Part shown: positions 23,277 to 31,666 of the stretch, one piece after another
Position numbering within the stretch: the first letter of the stretch is position 1
Layout: each line of letters opens with the position of its first letter
Assembly (NCBI GenBank): GCA_036377595.1
Contig: DASUYB010000005.1
Span: 1 to 42,149, forward strand
Source of the DNA: Longimicrobium sp.
Lineage (GTDB): Bacteria > Gemmatimonadota > Gemmatimonadetes > Longimicrobiales > Longimicrobiaceae
Length of the DNA stretch: 42,149 bases
Direction of reading: 5' to 3'
Notes under the pieces: model-generated
What the model saw: only the letters and a program-made list of their open reading frames with translations
Database searches by the model: none
What the model was told of the DNA's origin: nothing
Position numbers and translations under genes: made by a program

Positions 23277-25481
23277 CTACGACTGCGCCTGGATCCCCAG
23301 CAGGTACTCGGTGGGCCCGTACGAGGCGCCCGTGCTGTACCCGTCGGTGATCCGCGTGCTGCAGCCGACCTTCACCGCGAAGGTGCAGAACGGCTGCCCC
23401 GGCAGCAGCCACCCGCCGCTGGCCGGCGCCACCTCCGACACCACGTACGCGTCGGCGTCGGCGCCCGTCTCGTCCGACGTGCCGTGGAAGAGCGAGCACA
23501 TCAGGTCGTCGGCGTGCACGTAGGCGCCCGCGATCGGGCCGCTCACCGCGCTGATGGTCATGTCGCCCACGTTCCCCTTGCGCACCGAGAGCCCCCAGCT
23601 CGCCAGCTGGCCCTCCACGTCGTCGGCGCGGAAGCGCACGCGCAGCGGCTGCGCGGGGTTGCTGTCGGGCACGGTGAACAGCGCGCAGTCGCCGCCGAGC
23701 TGCGGGTTCCCCACCGCGTCGTCCATCTCCACGCTGGGGATGTCGAGCCGCGGCCCGTGGTTGTCCACGTACAGCGTCACCGAGTCCTCGGCGCCCGGCA
23801 CCTGGTTCCCCGACGCGTTGTATCCCTCGATCCAGAACTGCACCGAGCCGGCCACCGGCACGAACAGCCAGGTGGGGATCTGCGCCTTGCGGTCGCGGTG
23901 CGTCAGCACCCAGGTGTTGTCGGACTCGATGTTGAGATATGCCGGGGTGCTCACCAGCGCGCCGCCGTCCACGTGCAGCGGGGTGGGGAAGGGGCCCACC
24001 GGGTCGCCCATGTAGCCGGGGAGCCCCAGCTTGGCCACCTGCGGGTGGATGTAGCCCTGCTGGTAGAAGCTCCACGACGACGCGCCCAGCAGCCGCCAGC
24101 GGATGGTGTAGTGGGTGACCTGGGGATGGTCGATGAAGCAGGCGAACAGGTCCACCGTGCCCGCCCACGCCGCGCAGCGCGTCTGCGGCCCCATCAGGTT
24201 GCGCGCGGTGATGCGCCCCTCGTACGTCAGCGTGTTCGACGCGCCGATGCGCACGCCGAAGCCCTGCGGCTCTCCCGGAGGCGGCGGGCCCGCCTGCGGC
24301 GGACCGATGAAGATGTTGCCCAGCGCCTGGATGGCGCTGCCGCCCTGGCACGCGTGCGTGGGCCGGTAGCCGGGAACGCAGATGTCGATGCGCTTGAGGT
24401 TGGGCACGTTCCAGTACGGCGCGCTCTCCCAGCGCACCCCGCCCGGCGCCATGGGGTCCAGCACCTGCGCGATCACGTCGGGCGCGCTCTCCACCACCTC
24501 GTCGGCGCCCACCGGCGTGTCCACGTCGGCCTCGGCGAAGCGCTGGGCCAGCGAGCGGGCGAAGCGGAACACGTAGTTGCCGTTCCGGTCGGTGGCGCAC
24601 ACACCCAGGTCCTCGCGCGCGCCGTCGCCGGTGTACGCCCCGCCCGCCAGCTCGGCGCCGGTGCGGTCGTACTCCTGGAAGCGCAGCACCACCCCCGCCA
24701 GCGGGCCGCTCTGGCAGAGCGGGCGCAGCTTGTCCGTCAGCCTGGCGATGGAGACCTTGTCCAGCCCCACCGTCCGCGCGGTGGAAAGCGAGCTGGCGAT
24801 GGAGCTGGTCTGCAGCATCCGCGTGGACATCACCTCTCGCTGCGCGTCCTCGCCCTGCGACGCGGCGAGCTTGGTGGCGATCAGCTGGCGCTGCGGGAGC
24901 GCGCCGCCCGGCTCGTCCGACAGCACCAGCGGCACGAACGGCTCCGGCGGGTCGGGGATGGGGCCGCGCGGCGGGATCCGCTCGATCAGCCGCTCGGGGT
25001 ACACGCGCTCGATGATGTCGCGGAGGTAGCGGTACTTGAGCGCCTCGGACAGGGCCACGGCGTGGTCGATCACCAGTGGCCAGCGCCGCCGGCACGGGTT
25101 GAAGATGCAGCGCGGCTCGTAGTGGCTCACGTGCCCGTAGACGACGAAGTCGCTCTCCGTCCGCGGCGTGCTGCAGGTGAGCACCAGGTCGTCGAAGTCC
25201 TGGTCGCTCCCGGCGTCGTTGGACTGGATGTCGAACTGCACCTGCCCCAGGTTCACGGTGGGAAACTTGATCTGCTCGTCCGAGTTCACCCACCCGTCGC
25301 CGGGGTTGTTCTGCACCTGCACGCTCCACGCGGCGCCGGAGACGTAGACCGCCGGCGCGCCGGGGTTCCCCGGGTGCGCGCCGTTGCCCACGGCCGCGCC
25401 CGTCACCACGAAGCGCTGCGGGAAGTCGGCGTTCTTCGCCTTGACCGAGATGCTCCACGCGCCCTGCATGTTGATGGCCAT
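23277..25481 (-). CDS. Large beta-rich hypothetical protein, first gene of operon
   Basis: An unrecognised 734-residue protein. ATG 25481 (MAINMQGAWSISVKAKNADF) has a strong AGGAGG ribosome site, and no signal peptide or membrane helix is visible. The N-terminal 120 residues look like a beta-sandwich (WSVQVQNNPGDGWVNSDEQI, LGQVQFDIQSNDAGSDQDFD). A helical stretch follows (IDHAVALSEALKYRYLRDII), then beta-sandwich modules resembling carboxypeptidase-regulatory or transthyretin-like domains (GVVLRFQEYDRTG, DRNGNYVFRFARSLAQRF), and many Cys and Trp residues. The modular build suggests a surface, structural or injection-particle protein, but this is inference. It is followed, 7 bases on, by the DUF1360-like membrane gene and then the 91-residue gene, so a three-part system is likely. 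Confidence 0.7.
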   Translation of the reverse strand: MAINMQGAWSISVKAKNADFPQRFVVTGAAVGNGAHPGNPGAPAVYVSGAAWSVQVQNNPGDGWVNSDEQIKFPTVNLGQVQFDIQSNDAGSDQDFDDLVLTCSTPRTESDFVVYGHVSHYEPRCIFNPCRRRWPLVIDHAVALSEALKYRYLRDIIERVYPERLIERIPPRGPIPDPPEPFVPLVLSDEPGGALPQRQLIATKLAASQGEDAQREVMSTRMLQTSSIASSLSTARTVGLDKVSIARLTDKLRPLCQSGPLAGVVLRFQEYDRTGAELAGGAYTGDGAREDLGVCATDRNGNYVFRFARSLAQRFAEADVDTPVGADEVVESAPDVIAQVLDPMAPGGVRWESAPYWNVPNLKRIDICVPGYRPTHACQGGSAIQALGNIFIGPPQAGPPPPGEPQGFGVRIGASNTLTYEGRITARNLMGPQTRCAAWAGTVDLFACFIDHPQVTHYTIRWRLLGASSWSFYQQGYIHPQVAKLGLPGYMGDPVGPFPTPLHVDGGALVSTPAYLNIESDNTWVLTHRDRKAQIPTWLFVPVAGSVQFWIEGYNASGNQVPGAEDSVTLYVDNHGPRLDIPSVEMDDAVGNPQLGGDCALFTVPDSNPAQPLRVRFRADDVEGQLASWGLSVRKGNVGDMTISAVSGPIAGAYVHADDLMCSLFHGTSDETGADADAYVVSEVAPASGGWLLPGQPFCTFAVKVGCSTRITDGYSTGASYGPTEYLLGIQAQS

Positions 25482-25867
25482 GATGAACCTCCTGAGGGGA
25501 TGTGCGGCGGGTCCCGCGCGAGCGGCGCCATGGCTCGATGACCGTGTCGCGCGGAAGTCCTGCGAAGGCCTCGCCCGGTGGGAGGGATGGGCGAGGGTGC
25601 CCGGGAAATGTCCGGGCGGTCCCGTGGAGGTGGCATCACCCATACCCGGCCCGCCCCGGCGAGGAGCGTTTCAACCGCAAGTCGTTGGGGTGATGGAGAT
25701 TAGGAGCGGTGAGAGCGGATGCGTGGGAGGCGGGATGCAGAAGGTATGCAGGGACTTTCATGTCTCAGGTGTGACCACATCTCCACAACTGCTACATACG
25801 GACGGTGGGAGATGAAACGAATGGACTCGTGCCAATTTTCGATATTGACTGTGCATTCCCGGGATGA

Positions 25868-26051
25868 TGTCATTCCGAGGGCGGCCAGACCGACCTTGCG
25901 TTCCGCTCCATCGGCCGCAGCCCGAGGAATCTATCGCCGGCGTCCGAGCGACAGGCCGCTTATCGCTCGTAGGCGGAGTACAGATTCCTCACGGAGCCGC
26001 CCACCATCGGTGCGGTAGAAAGGATGGTGCAGCGGCTCCGCTCGGAATGAC
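25868..26051. repeat. Full two-hairpin palindromic repeat unit, second locus
   Basis: It has the same order as 14142-14321: ATTCCGAGGGCGGCC...CCCGAGGAATCTAT, GCCGGC spacer, then AGATTCCTCACGGAGCCGCC...GCGGCTCCGCTCGGAAT. Stem bases differ from the other locus but keep pairing, as expected if structure is selected. It lies in the gap 25482-26167; the remainder of that gap holds no gene. Confidence 0.8.
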
Positions 26052-26104
26052 ATTCTCTCCGAATGCACATCCATATCAATCGCCCCCAACGGTGTGAGAT
26101 GCGA

Positions 26105-26138
26105 AGAGCGCCGGCCCCAGAATCGGGACCGGCGCTCT
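26105..26138 (-). terminator. Hairpin terminator of 26168-27142
   Basis: AGAGCGCCGG (26105-26114) pairs with CCGGCGCTCT (26129-26138), extended by CCCC/GGGA. It lies 30 bases after the minus-strand stop, with a weak T-run. Confidence 0.7.
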
Positions 26139-26167
26139 CTTTCATCATTCTGATCTCGAGATGGAGA

Positions 26168-27142
26168 TCAGTGATCCTGGTACGGGCGGCCGGACTGGAT
26201 CAGGCGCTGGCGGGCGGTGTTGCCCGGCACCGCGATGTGCGTGGCCGGATCGTACTCCTTGCCCACCGCCGGGCTCCCCTGCGGCACCCAGATCTGCACC
26301 ACCGTGTTGGTGTAGCTGTACGGCAGGTAGCGCACGTAGTAGCCGTCGGGGTGCAGGCTCCAGCGGCCCGAGGGAACCGCGCGGCTCCCCTCGCCCAGCG
26401 GCGCCATCCCGGCCAGCACCGCCACCCGCTCCAGCTGCTCGTACGAGGTGCCGGGGTTGGTCAGCATCTGGCGCAGCTGCGCTTCGGCCTGGAACACCTG
26501 CTTCACCAGCGGCGGCAGGCTGTTCGTCGCCGCGTCGAGCGCGGGGCCGGGAACCAGGTCCAGCGCGGTGCGGTTCAGCGCGGCCAGCTGGCGCGGGGCC
26601 AGCAGCTGCGCGGCGGTGGCCTTCAGGCGCGAATCCAGGTCCTCGAACTTGGTGCGGGCGATGATGGCCCACAGCAGCACCTGGATGTCGTGCTGCGGGA
26701 TCTGCGGCTTGTTCACCGAGCCGCGCACGATGGTCATCACCGCGTCTTCGGCCGGGCCCTTGGGCGGCGCGTAGATGTAGCCGTCGCCGCCGCCGGGGCC
26801 GTGCGTGCCGGCCTTCAGGCAGTAGCTCTGGTCGTGGAACTCGTAGTAGCCCGGCTGCAGCACGAACCCGCCGTTGGGGGTGCGCTGCAGCGTCATCAGC
26901 GAGCGCTTGGCCTCGCGCGGGGTGAAGTTGTCGAGCGAATCCACCGCCCAGCGCGCGTCGGTCAGGCTGGTGGTGATGGGCGGGTCGCCCCGCAGCACGG
27001 CGTCGACGTTCATGCGGCCGGCCACGCGGCCCACGGCGCGGCCGATGCCGCCGATCTGCGCGTCGGCGGGGGTGACGAGCGCGGCCAGCAGGGCGCCCGC
27101 GCCGAGCACGGCGAAGCTCCGTCGGGTCATCAGGTTGGACAT
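26168..27142 (-). CDS. Exported protein of unknown function with Tat-like signal
   Basis: A 324-residue protein. MTRRSFAVLGAGALLAALVT followed by PADAQ looks like a Tat-type signal peptide with cleavage after ADA. The mature part begins with a Gly/Arg-rich stretch, then a conserved-looking block (PGYYEFHDQSYCLKAGTHGP and GGGDGYIYAPPKGP) and a helical segment (IQVLLWAIIARTKFEDLDSR). It ends YYVRYLPYSYTNTVVQIWVP. I have seen this pattern in unnamed secreted proteins of several phyla but cannot assign a role. ATG 27142 has a GAGGAA ribosome site. It follows 112 bases after the divergently placed gap with the AIG2-like gene and is probably a single gene. Confidence 0.7.
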   Translation of the reverse strand: MSNLMTRRSFAVLGAGALLAALVTPADAQIGGIGRAVGRVAGRMNVDAVLRGDPPITTSLTDARWAVDSLDNFTPREAKRSLMTLQRTPNGGFVLQPGYYEFHDQSYCLKAGTHGPGGGDGYIYAPPKGPAEDAVMTIVRGSVNKPQIPQHDIQVLLWAIIARTKFEDLDSRLKATAAQLLAPRQLAALNRTALDLVPGPALDAATNSLPPLVKQVFQAEAQLRQMLTNPGTSYEQLERVAVLAGMAPLGEGSRAVPSGRWSLHPDGYYVRYLPYSYTNTVVQIWVPQGSPAVGKEYDPATHIAVPGNTARQRLIQSGRPYQDH

Positions 27143-27254
27143 CTCGGGGTTCCTCACGGTGGAGGGGACAGCGGCGGGACCATCGGCAAACCACCGACGG
27201 AGTAACAAGTTATCCGGGTTCCGGCGGGCGCGCCAGTCCTCTCGCCCCATCCGT

Positions 27255-27704
27255 TTACCCGGATTCGTGTTCCTGCCGCACCTGGCGCGGCCAGTCGCCG
27301 TGGGCGATCCACGACCGCCCGGCCACGCTCGCGGCGTACAGATACGCGTCCGCCGCCACGCGAGTTTCGTCCGCCATGATCACTTCTACCGACAGGCGCT
27401 CGAAATCCGCGCCCTCGTACTCGTCGAGCGCCGCGAGTACGTCGCCGGCCGTCGCCGGCTCGAGCTCGAACACGTCGCCGAGCACCGCGTCGGCCGGATC
27501 GTCGCTCATCACGGCGCCGGCGTACCAGGAGATGCCGTAGAGCCGCGCCCGGATCGTCCCCCGGCCCAGGTAGCGCGCGTGGCCGTGGAGGAAGCTGGCC
27601 ATCGCGCTCTCCTCGCCCTTGCGCAGGCTGCCGTACACGAACAGGCGGGGCGGGAGATCTCCCCGATCTCCCGCCCCGCCCGGGGTCTCGCCATCGCTCG
27701 ACAC
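27255..27704 (-). CDS. Gamma-glutamylcyclotransferase-like (AIG2/GGCT) protein
   Basis: A 149-residue protein with the AIG2-like fold. LFVYGSLRKGEESAMASFLH near residue 20 is the YGSLR glutamyl-binding loop, then ARLYGISWYAGAV, VLGDVFELE and LDEYEGADFERL with the catalytic-type Glu, and a final VAADAYLYAASVAGRSWIAH. Such enzymes release 5-oxoproline from gamma-glutamyl peptides or amines. GTG 27704 has a GAGG ribosome site and sits 11 bases after the cupredoxin gene, so the pair is co-transcribed. The true substrate is not evident; a role in gamma-glutamyl-amine or glutathione turnover is the family default. Confidence 0.85.
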   Translation of the reverse strand: MSSDGETPGGAGDRGDLPPRLFVYGSLRKGEESAMASFLHGHARYLGRGTIRARLYGISWYAGAVMSDDPADAVLGDVFELEPATAGDVLAALDEYEGADFERLSVEVIMADETRVAADAYLYAASVAGRSWIAHGDWPRQVRQEHESG

Positions 27705-27715
27705 CGTGCCGCGCC

Positions 27716-28330
27716 TCAGTGGAGCGCGCCGCGCTTGTACACCAGCATCGGGCCGATCAGCCCCGCCTCGCCGCCGGTGGGCTGCCCGGTGCGCGAGTGG
27801 TAGAGCCAGAGCACCGAGCCGTGGTCGTCGGGCCCGGGGCCGGCCTGCCGCGGCACCGCCCAGCTGTACACGCGCGTCGCGCCCGGCGCCACCGGCTCGA
27901 GATCGCTGTCGGCGCCCAGCCCGGCCGCCCCGGCGGTGGCGGCGGAGAGCGCGTCCTGCTCGTCGCCGCTGGCGTGGTGGAGCACGGCGTCGGGGTGCAC
28001 GTTGGCGGGGAAGGCCAGGCGGTTGCGGAAGACCACGCGCACGGTGTCGCCCACGTCGGCGCGGATCAGCGGGCCCAGGAAGGCCAGGTGCTTCCACTCC
28101 GCCGGCCGCGGCTTCACCTGGGTGAAGGTGCCGTCGGTGTACTCCTGGTACACGGCGGTGCGGTACGCCTGCGCGTCGCCCTGGCCCGCCGGGCCGTACG
28201 TCACCTCGTCGGCGGCGATGTAGTAGGTGCGGGTCTGGCCCTCCACGGGCCGCGAGAAGCTGTACACGGCGATGCCGCCGCCGACCACGAGCACCGGCAC
28301 TGCGAGCGAGAGCGCGACGGGGACGCGCAT
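27716..28330 (-). CDS. Single-domain cupredoxin (ceruloplasmin-like), exported
   Basis: A 204-residue protein with an N-terminal signal/anchor helix (MRVPVALSLAVPVLVVGGGI) and one cupredoxin domain of the multicopper-oxidase type. RTYYIAADEVTYGPAG and EWKHLAFLGPLIRADVGDTV are close to the first domain of ceruloplasmin-type oxidases, and GSVLWLYHSRTGQPTGGEAG aligns with the WLYHSH region. Full-length oxidases need at least two more domains and paired HxH ligands. Here the first site reads VHPDAVLHH and the second HSR, so a complete trinuclear centre is unlikely. It may be a copper-binding or carrier protein, or a partner of another oxidase. ATG 28330 has a GAGGA ribosome site. It is operonic with the AIG2-like gene. 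Confidence 0.8.
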   Translation of the reverse strand: MRVPVALSLAVPVLVVGGGIAVYSFSRPVEGQTRTYYIAADEVTYGPAGQGDAQAYRTAVYQEYTDGTFTQVKPRPAEWKHLAFLGPLIRADVGDTVRVVFRNRLAFPANVHPDAVLHHASGDEQDALSAATAGAAGLGADSDLEPVAPGATRVYSWAVPRQAGPGPDDHGSVLWLYHSRTGQPTGGEAGLIGPMLVYKRGALH

Positions 28331-28465
28331 GGGAGTCCTCCTGGGCACTGCTTGGCGGGATTTTCTCGGGCGCGGAACACGCGGCTCCGAGGCGGGGATC
28401 GGGAATCTAACCCGTTGCGGCGAAAAGCGGCAGGTGTTTGCGCATCCCGTCGCGGTGAACGAAAA

Positions 28466-28488
28466 GGACCGCGCAGCGGGCGCGGTCC
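28466..28488 (-). terminator. Intrinsic terminator of the sdh operon
   Basis: GGACCGCGC (28466-28474) pairs perfectly with GCGCGGTCC (28480-28488) around AGCGG, and on the minus strand TTTTC follows directly. It is 31 bases after the last stop of the operon. Confidence 0.9.
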
Positions 28489-28518
28489 TCTGGCGTGACG
28501 CGACGGCGATCCGGCGGG

Positions 28519-28878
28519 CTATTCGTCCATCTCGTGCCGCCGCCAGCCCTCGACGTAGCGGAGGACGGTGTGGTTCTCGATGGAGCTGAACCAGCGGTCG
28601 TGGATCTCGCGGCCTTCCACCGTCTTCAGCAGCCACTCGCGGAACTTGCGCGGGCCCTCCAGGTCGCTCCAGTAGGCCTCGTTCACGTACTCGGGGCGGT
28701 CGCGGACCTCGTGCGGCATCAGGTAGCTGCCGGTGAAGCCCTCCAGCAGCTTCCACGTCCGCCGCTCGTCGCAGCCGAACTGCCGCGCCGCCACGTCGAG
28801 CTTGGCGTCGAGCCACTCGATGAAGCTCCGCTCGTCGACGCCGCGCTTGACGTCGAACAGGTGCACCACTCGGATCAT
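28519..28878 (-). CDS. Small hypothetical protein coupled to sdhB
   Basis: A 119-residue soluble protein of unknown function, MIRVVHLFDVKRGVDERSFI. Strand-helix-helix-strand order and WLDAKLDVAARQFGCDERRT suggest a dimeric alpha/beta-barrel (EthD- or Dabb-like) fold; VHLF and EYVNEAYWSD are typical edges of such domains. The ATG overlaps the sdhB stop (ATGA) and has a strong GAGGAGG ribosome site, so it is translated with sdhB. It may be an assembly factor or accessory subunit of the succinate dehydrogenase, but only position supports that. Confidence 0.75.
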   Translation of the reverse strand: MIRVVHLFDVKRGVDERSFIEWLDAKLDVAARQFGCDERRTWKLLEGFTGSYLMPHEVRDRPEYVNEAYWSDLEGPRKFREWLLKTVEGREIHDRWFSSIENHTVLRYVEGWRRHEMDE

Positions 28879-29720
28879 CCGTTCCTCCTCCCGAACACCA
28901 GTTGTACGAGCTTCTTCACCGGGTCGTAGTGCCGGTCCACCACCCGCTCCTTGAGGGGGATGATGGCGTTGTCGGTGATGCGGATCCCCTCGGGGCAGAC
29001 GTCGCTGCAGCACTTGGTGATGTTGCAGTAGCCGATCCCGCCCTCGTCCTTGAGATAGCGCGTGCGCTCCGCCGTGTCGAGCGGGTGCATCTCGTACACG
29101 GCCGCGCGGGTCAGGAAGGCCGGCCCCATGAAGCGGTCGTGCTTGCCGTGGCTGCGCAGGACGTGGCACACGTCCTGGCAGAGGAAGCACTCGATGCACT
29201 TGCGGAACTCCTGCGGCCGGTCGACCTCGTGCTGGTACATCCGCCAGGTCCCGTCGTCCGCGTCGGGCTTCCTCGGCTGGAACGGGGGGATGGTCTTGTG
29301 CACCTCATAGTTCCACGAAACGTCGGTCACCAGGTCGCGGATCACCGGAAAGGCCTTCATCGGCGTGACGGTGACGGGCGCGTCGTCGGGGAGCTGGTTC
29401 AGGCGCGTCATGCACATCAGCCGCGGCTTGCCGTTGATCTCCGCGCTGCACGAGCCGCACTTCCCCGCCTTGCAGTTCCAGCGCACCGCGAGATCCGGCG
29501 CCGACTCGGCCTGGATGCGGTGCACGGCGTCGAGCACCACCATCCCCTCGCTGACCTCCGTCTCGTAGTCGCGGAAGTCGCCGCCCGACGCGTCGCCGCG
29601 CCAGATGCGGAAGGTGCGCGTGCTCTTCGCCGCCTTCGCGTCCTGCGCCGCCTGCACGGCCGCGAACGCGTCACCCGATGCGGGCGCCGCCGGACGTGTC
29701 GTGGTCTCGGTGCTGCTCAT
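28875..29720 (-). CDS. sdhB: Succinate dehydrogenase iron-sulfur subunit
   Basis: Electron-transfer subunit of complex II, 281 residues. It carries the three cluster motifs: [2Fe-2S] WNCKAGKCGSCSAEINGK plus the later LMCMTRL cysteine, [4Fe-4S] CIECFLCQDVC, and the [3Fe-4S] set GYCNITKCCSDVCPEG. It passes electrons from FAD in SdhA to the membrane anchor and quinone. The N-terminal 35 residues are an Ala/Thr-rich extension without domain similarity. ATG 29720 has a GGGAGGCGGG ribosome site. The gene follows sdhA after 130 bases that include a hairpin repeat, and is itself overlapped by a small gene. A fumarate reductase is the alternative, but the five-helix anchor gene upstream favours succinate oxidation. 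Confidence 0.95.
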   Translation of the reverse strand: MSSTETTTRPAAPASGDAFAAVQAAQDAKAAKSTRTFRIWRGDASGGDFRDYETEVSEGMVVLDAVHRIQAESAPDLAVRWNCKAGKCGSCSAEINGKPRLMCMTRLNQLPDDAPVTVTPMKAFPVIRDLVTDVSWNYEVHKTIPPFQPRKPDADDGTWRMYQHEVDRPQEFRKCIECFLCQDVCHVLRSHGKHDRFMGPAFLTRAAVYEMHPLDTAERTRYLKDEGGIGYCNITKCCSDVCPEGIRITDNAIIPLKERVVDRHYDPVKKLVQLVFGRRNG

Positions 29721-29756
29721 CCCGCCTCCCGTTGGAGGTCCAGAACTGCCTTCGGG

Positions 29757-29837
29757 CTCTCACAGAGGACACGGAGGTCACGGAGGAAAACAGATCAGTC
29801 CATCAGTTCTCTGTGTCCTCTGCGCCCTCTGTGAGAG
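29757..29837. repeat. Imperfect long hairpin between sdhA and sdhB
   Basis: CTCTCACAGAGGACACGGAG (29757-29776) onwards pairs with the CTCTGCGCCCTCTGTGAGAG side ending at 29837. It is the CACAGAGG family as at 20720-20811, but inside an operon, 14 bases after the sdhA stop. Confidence 0.75.
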
Positions 29838-29850
29838 ACTCTATCTGTTT

Positions 29851-31665
29851 TCACCCCATCTCCTCGATCACCGCCTGCAGCTCGTCGGGGAGCTCGCGGA
29901 CGGGGACGCGCTCCAGCTCCATCGACCCGTCCGCGGCGCGGCGCGTGGCGATGTTGTACTTCCCCGCGGCCGGGTCCTTGTCGGGAAAGTCCTCGCGGAA
30001 GTGGCCGCCGCGGCTTTCCTTGCGGTCCAGCGCCGAGCGGATCACCGCCTCGCTCACCGTCAGCAGGTTGCGCAGGTCCAGCGCGGTGTGCCACCCCGGG
30101 TTGTACTCGCGGTTGCCGGCGACGCCGACCGTCTCCGCGCGCTCGCGCAGCTCCTCGACCCTGCCCAGAGCGGCGCGCAGGTCGCCCTCGTTGCGGACGA
30201 TGCCGGCCAGGTCCTGCATGGTCTCCTGCAGCGCGTGCTGCACCTGGTACGCCCCCTCGCCGCTCCCGGGGCGGTCGAACGGCGCCAGCGCGCGCCGCGC
30301 CGCCTCGTCCACCTGCCCCGCGTCGACCGCCGTCGCCCCGCTGGACGCGGCGAAGGCGGCGGCGTGCTCGCCCGCCCGCTGGCCGAAGACGAGGAGGTCG
30401 GAGAGCGAGTTACCACCCAGGCGGTTGGCGCCGTGCAGTCCCGCCGCGCACTCGCCGCAGGCGAACAGCCCGGGGACGGTGGACATCTGCGTGTCGCCGT
30501 CCACCCGGATGCCGCCCATGATGTAGTGCGTGGTGGGCCCGATCTCCATCGGCTCCCGGGTGATGTCGATGTCGGCCAGCTGCTTGAACTGGTGATACAT
30601 CGACGGGAGCTTCTTCTTGATACGGTCCTCGGCGTCGGACACCCTGGCCTTGATCCAGGAGATGTCGAGGAAGACGCCGCCGTGCGGGCTCCCGCGCCCC
30701 TCGCGCACCTCGCGCACGATGCAGCGGGCCACGTGGTCGCGCGTCAGCAGCTCGGGCGGGCGCCGGGCGCTCTTGTCGCCCTGCGTGTAGCGCCACCCCT
30801 CTTCCTCGCTGTCGGCCGTCTGCGCGCGGTAGTTCTCGGGGATGTCGTCGAACATGAAGCGCCGCCCCTCGCGGTTCTTCAGCACCCCGCCCTCGCCGCG
30901 CACCCCCTCGGTCACCAGGATGCCGCGCACGCTGGGCGGCCACACCATCCCCGTGGGGTGGAACTGCACGAACTCCATGTCGATGAGATCGGCCCCGGCG
31001 TGGTACGCCAGCGCGTGCCCGTCGCCCGTGTACTCCCACGAGTTGCTGGTGATCTTGTACGCGCGGCCGATCCCCCCCGTCGCGAGGACCACCGCCTTCG
31101 CGCGGAAGACGCGGAAGCGCCCGCGCTCGCGGTCGTACGCGAAGGCGCCCGCCACCCGCCCGCCGTCCATCAGCAGCGTGGTGACGTTGGTCTCCATGTA
31201 CACGGCGATCCCCTGGTGCACCCCGCGGTCCTGCAGCACGCGGATCATCTCCAGCCCCGTTCGATCCCCCACGTGGGCCAGGCGGGGATAGCGGTGCCCG
31301 CCGAAGTTGCGCTGCAGGATGCGCCCGTCGTCCGTCCGGTCGAAGAGCGCGCCCCACGCCTCCAGCTCGCGCACGCGTTCGGGCGCCTCCTTCGCGTGCA
31401 GCTCGGCCATCCGCCAGTTGTTGACGTACTGCCCGCCGCGCATGGTGTCGGCGAAGTGCACGCGCCAGCTGTCGCGGTCGTCGACGTTCGCCAGCGCCGC
31501 GGCCACGCCGCCCTCGGCCATCACCGTGTGCGCCTTGCCGAGGAGAGACTTGCAGACCAGCCCGACGTCGGCGCCGCGCGCGCTGGCCTCGATGGCCGCG
31601 CGCAGCCCCGCCCCGCCCGCGCCGATCACCAGCACGTCGTGCTCGTGTTCCAGGTGGCTCGACAT
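29851..31665 (-). CDS. sdhA: Succinate dehydrogenase flavoprotein subunit
   Basis: Catalytic subunit of complex II with covalent FAD, 604 residues. It has the dinucleotide-binding motif VIGAGGAGLRAAIEASARGA at residue 14, the FAD-attachment segment KAHTVMAEGGVAAAL near residue 46, and the active-site region with HPTGMVWPPSVRGILVTEG near 220 and RGEGGVL. Near the C-terminus are HGANRLGGNSLSDLLVFGQR and the capping helices. It oxidises succinate to fumarate and passes electrons to SdhB. The ATG at 31665 is only one base from the sdhC stop (TGACATG), indicating coupling. The gene order sdhC-sdhA-sdhB is as in the Actinobacteria-like type with a single anchor. Confidence 0.97.
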   Translation of the reverse strand: MSSHLEHEHDVLVIGAGGAGLRAAIEASARGADVGLVCKSLLGKAHTVMAEGGVAAALANVDDRDSWRVHFADTMRGGQYVNNWRMAELHAKEAPERVRELEAWGALFDRTDDGRILQRNFGGHRYPRLAHVGDRTGLEMIRVLQDRGVHQGIAVYMETNVTTLLMDGGRVAGAFAYDRERGRFRVFRAKAVVLATGGIGRAYKITSNSWEYTGDGHALAYHAGADLIDMEFVQFHPTGMVWPPSVRGILVTEGVRGEGGVLKNREGRRFMFDDIPENYRAQTADSEEEGWRYTQGDKSARRPPELLTRDHVARCIVREVREGRGSPHGGVFLDISWIKARVSDAEDRIKKKLPSMYHQFKQLADIDITREPMEIGPTTHYIMGGIRVDGDTQMSTVPGLFACGECAAGLHGANRLGGNSLSDLLVFGQRAGEHAAAFAASSGATAVDAGQVDEAARRALAPFDRPGSGEGAYQVQHALQETMQDLAGIVRNEGDLRAALGRVEELRERAETVGVAGNREYNPGWHTALDLRNLLTVSEAVIRSALDRKESRGGHFREDFPDKDPAAGKYNIATRRAADGSMELERVPVRELPDELQAVIEEMG

Positions 31666-31666
31666 G

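Noticed and set aside
22229-23350. Plus-strand frame of 373 codons
   Set aside because: Runs through simple repeats and antisense to the 22675-23269 genes; no family similarity.
23145-25541. Plus-strand frame of 798 codons
   Set aside because: Antisense to the large beta-rich protein; composition of His/Arg/Val shadows.
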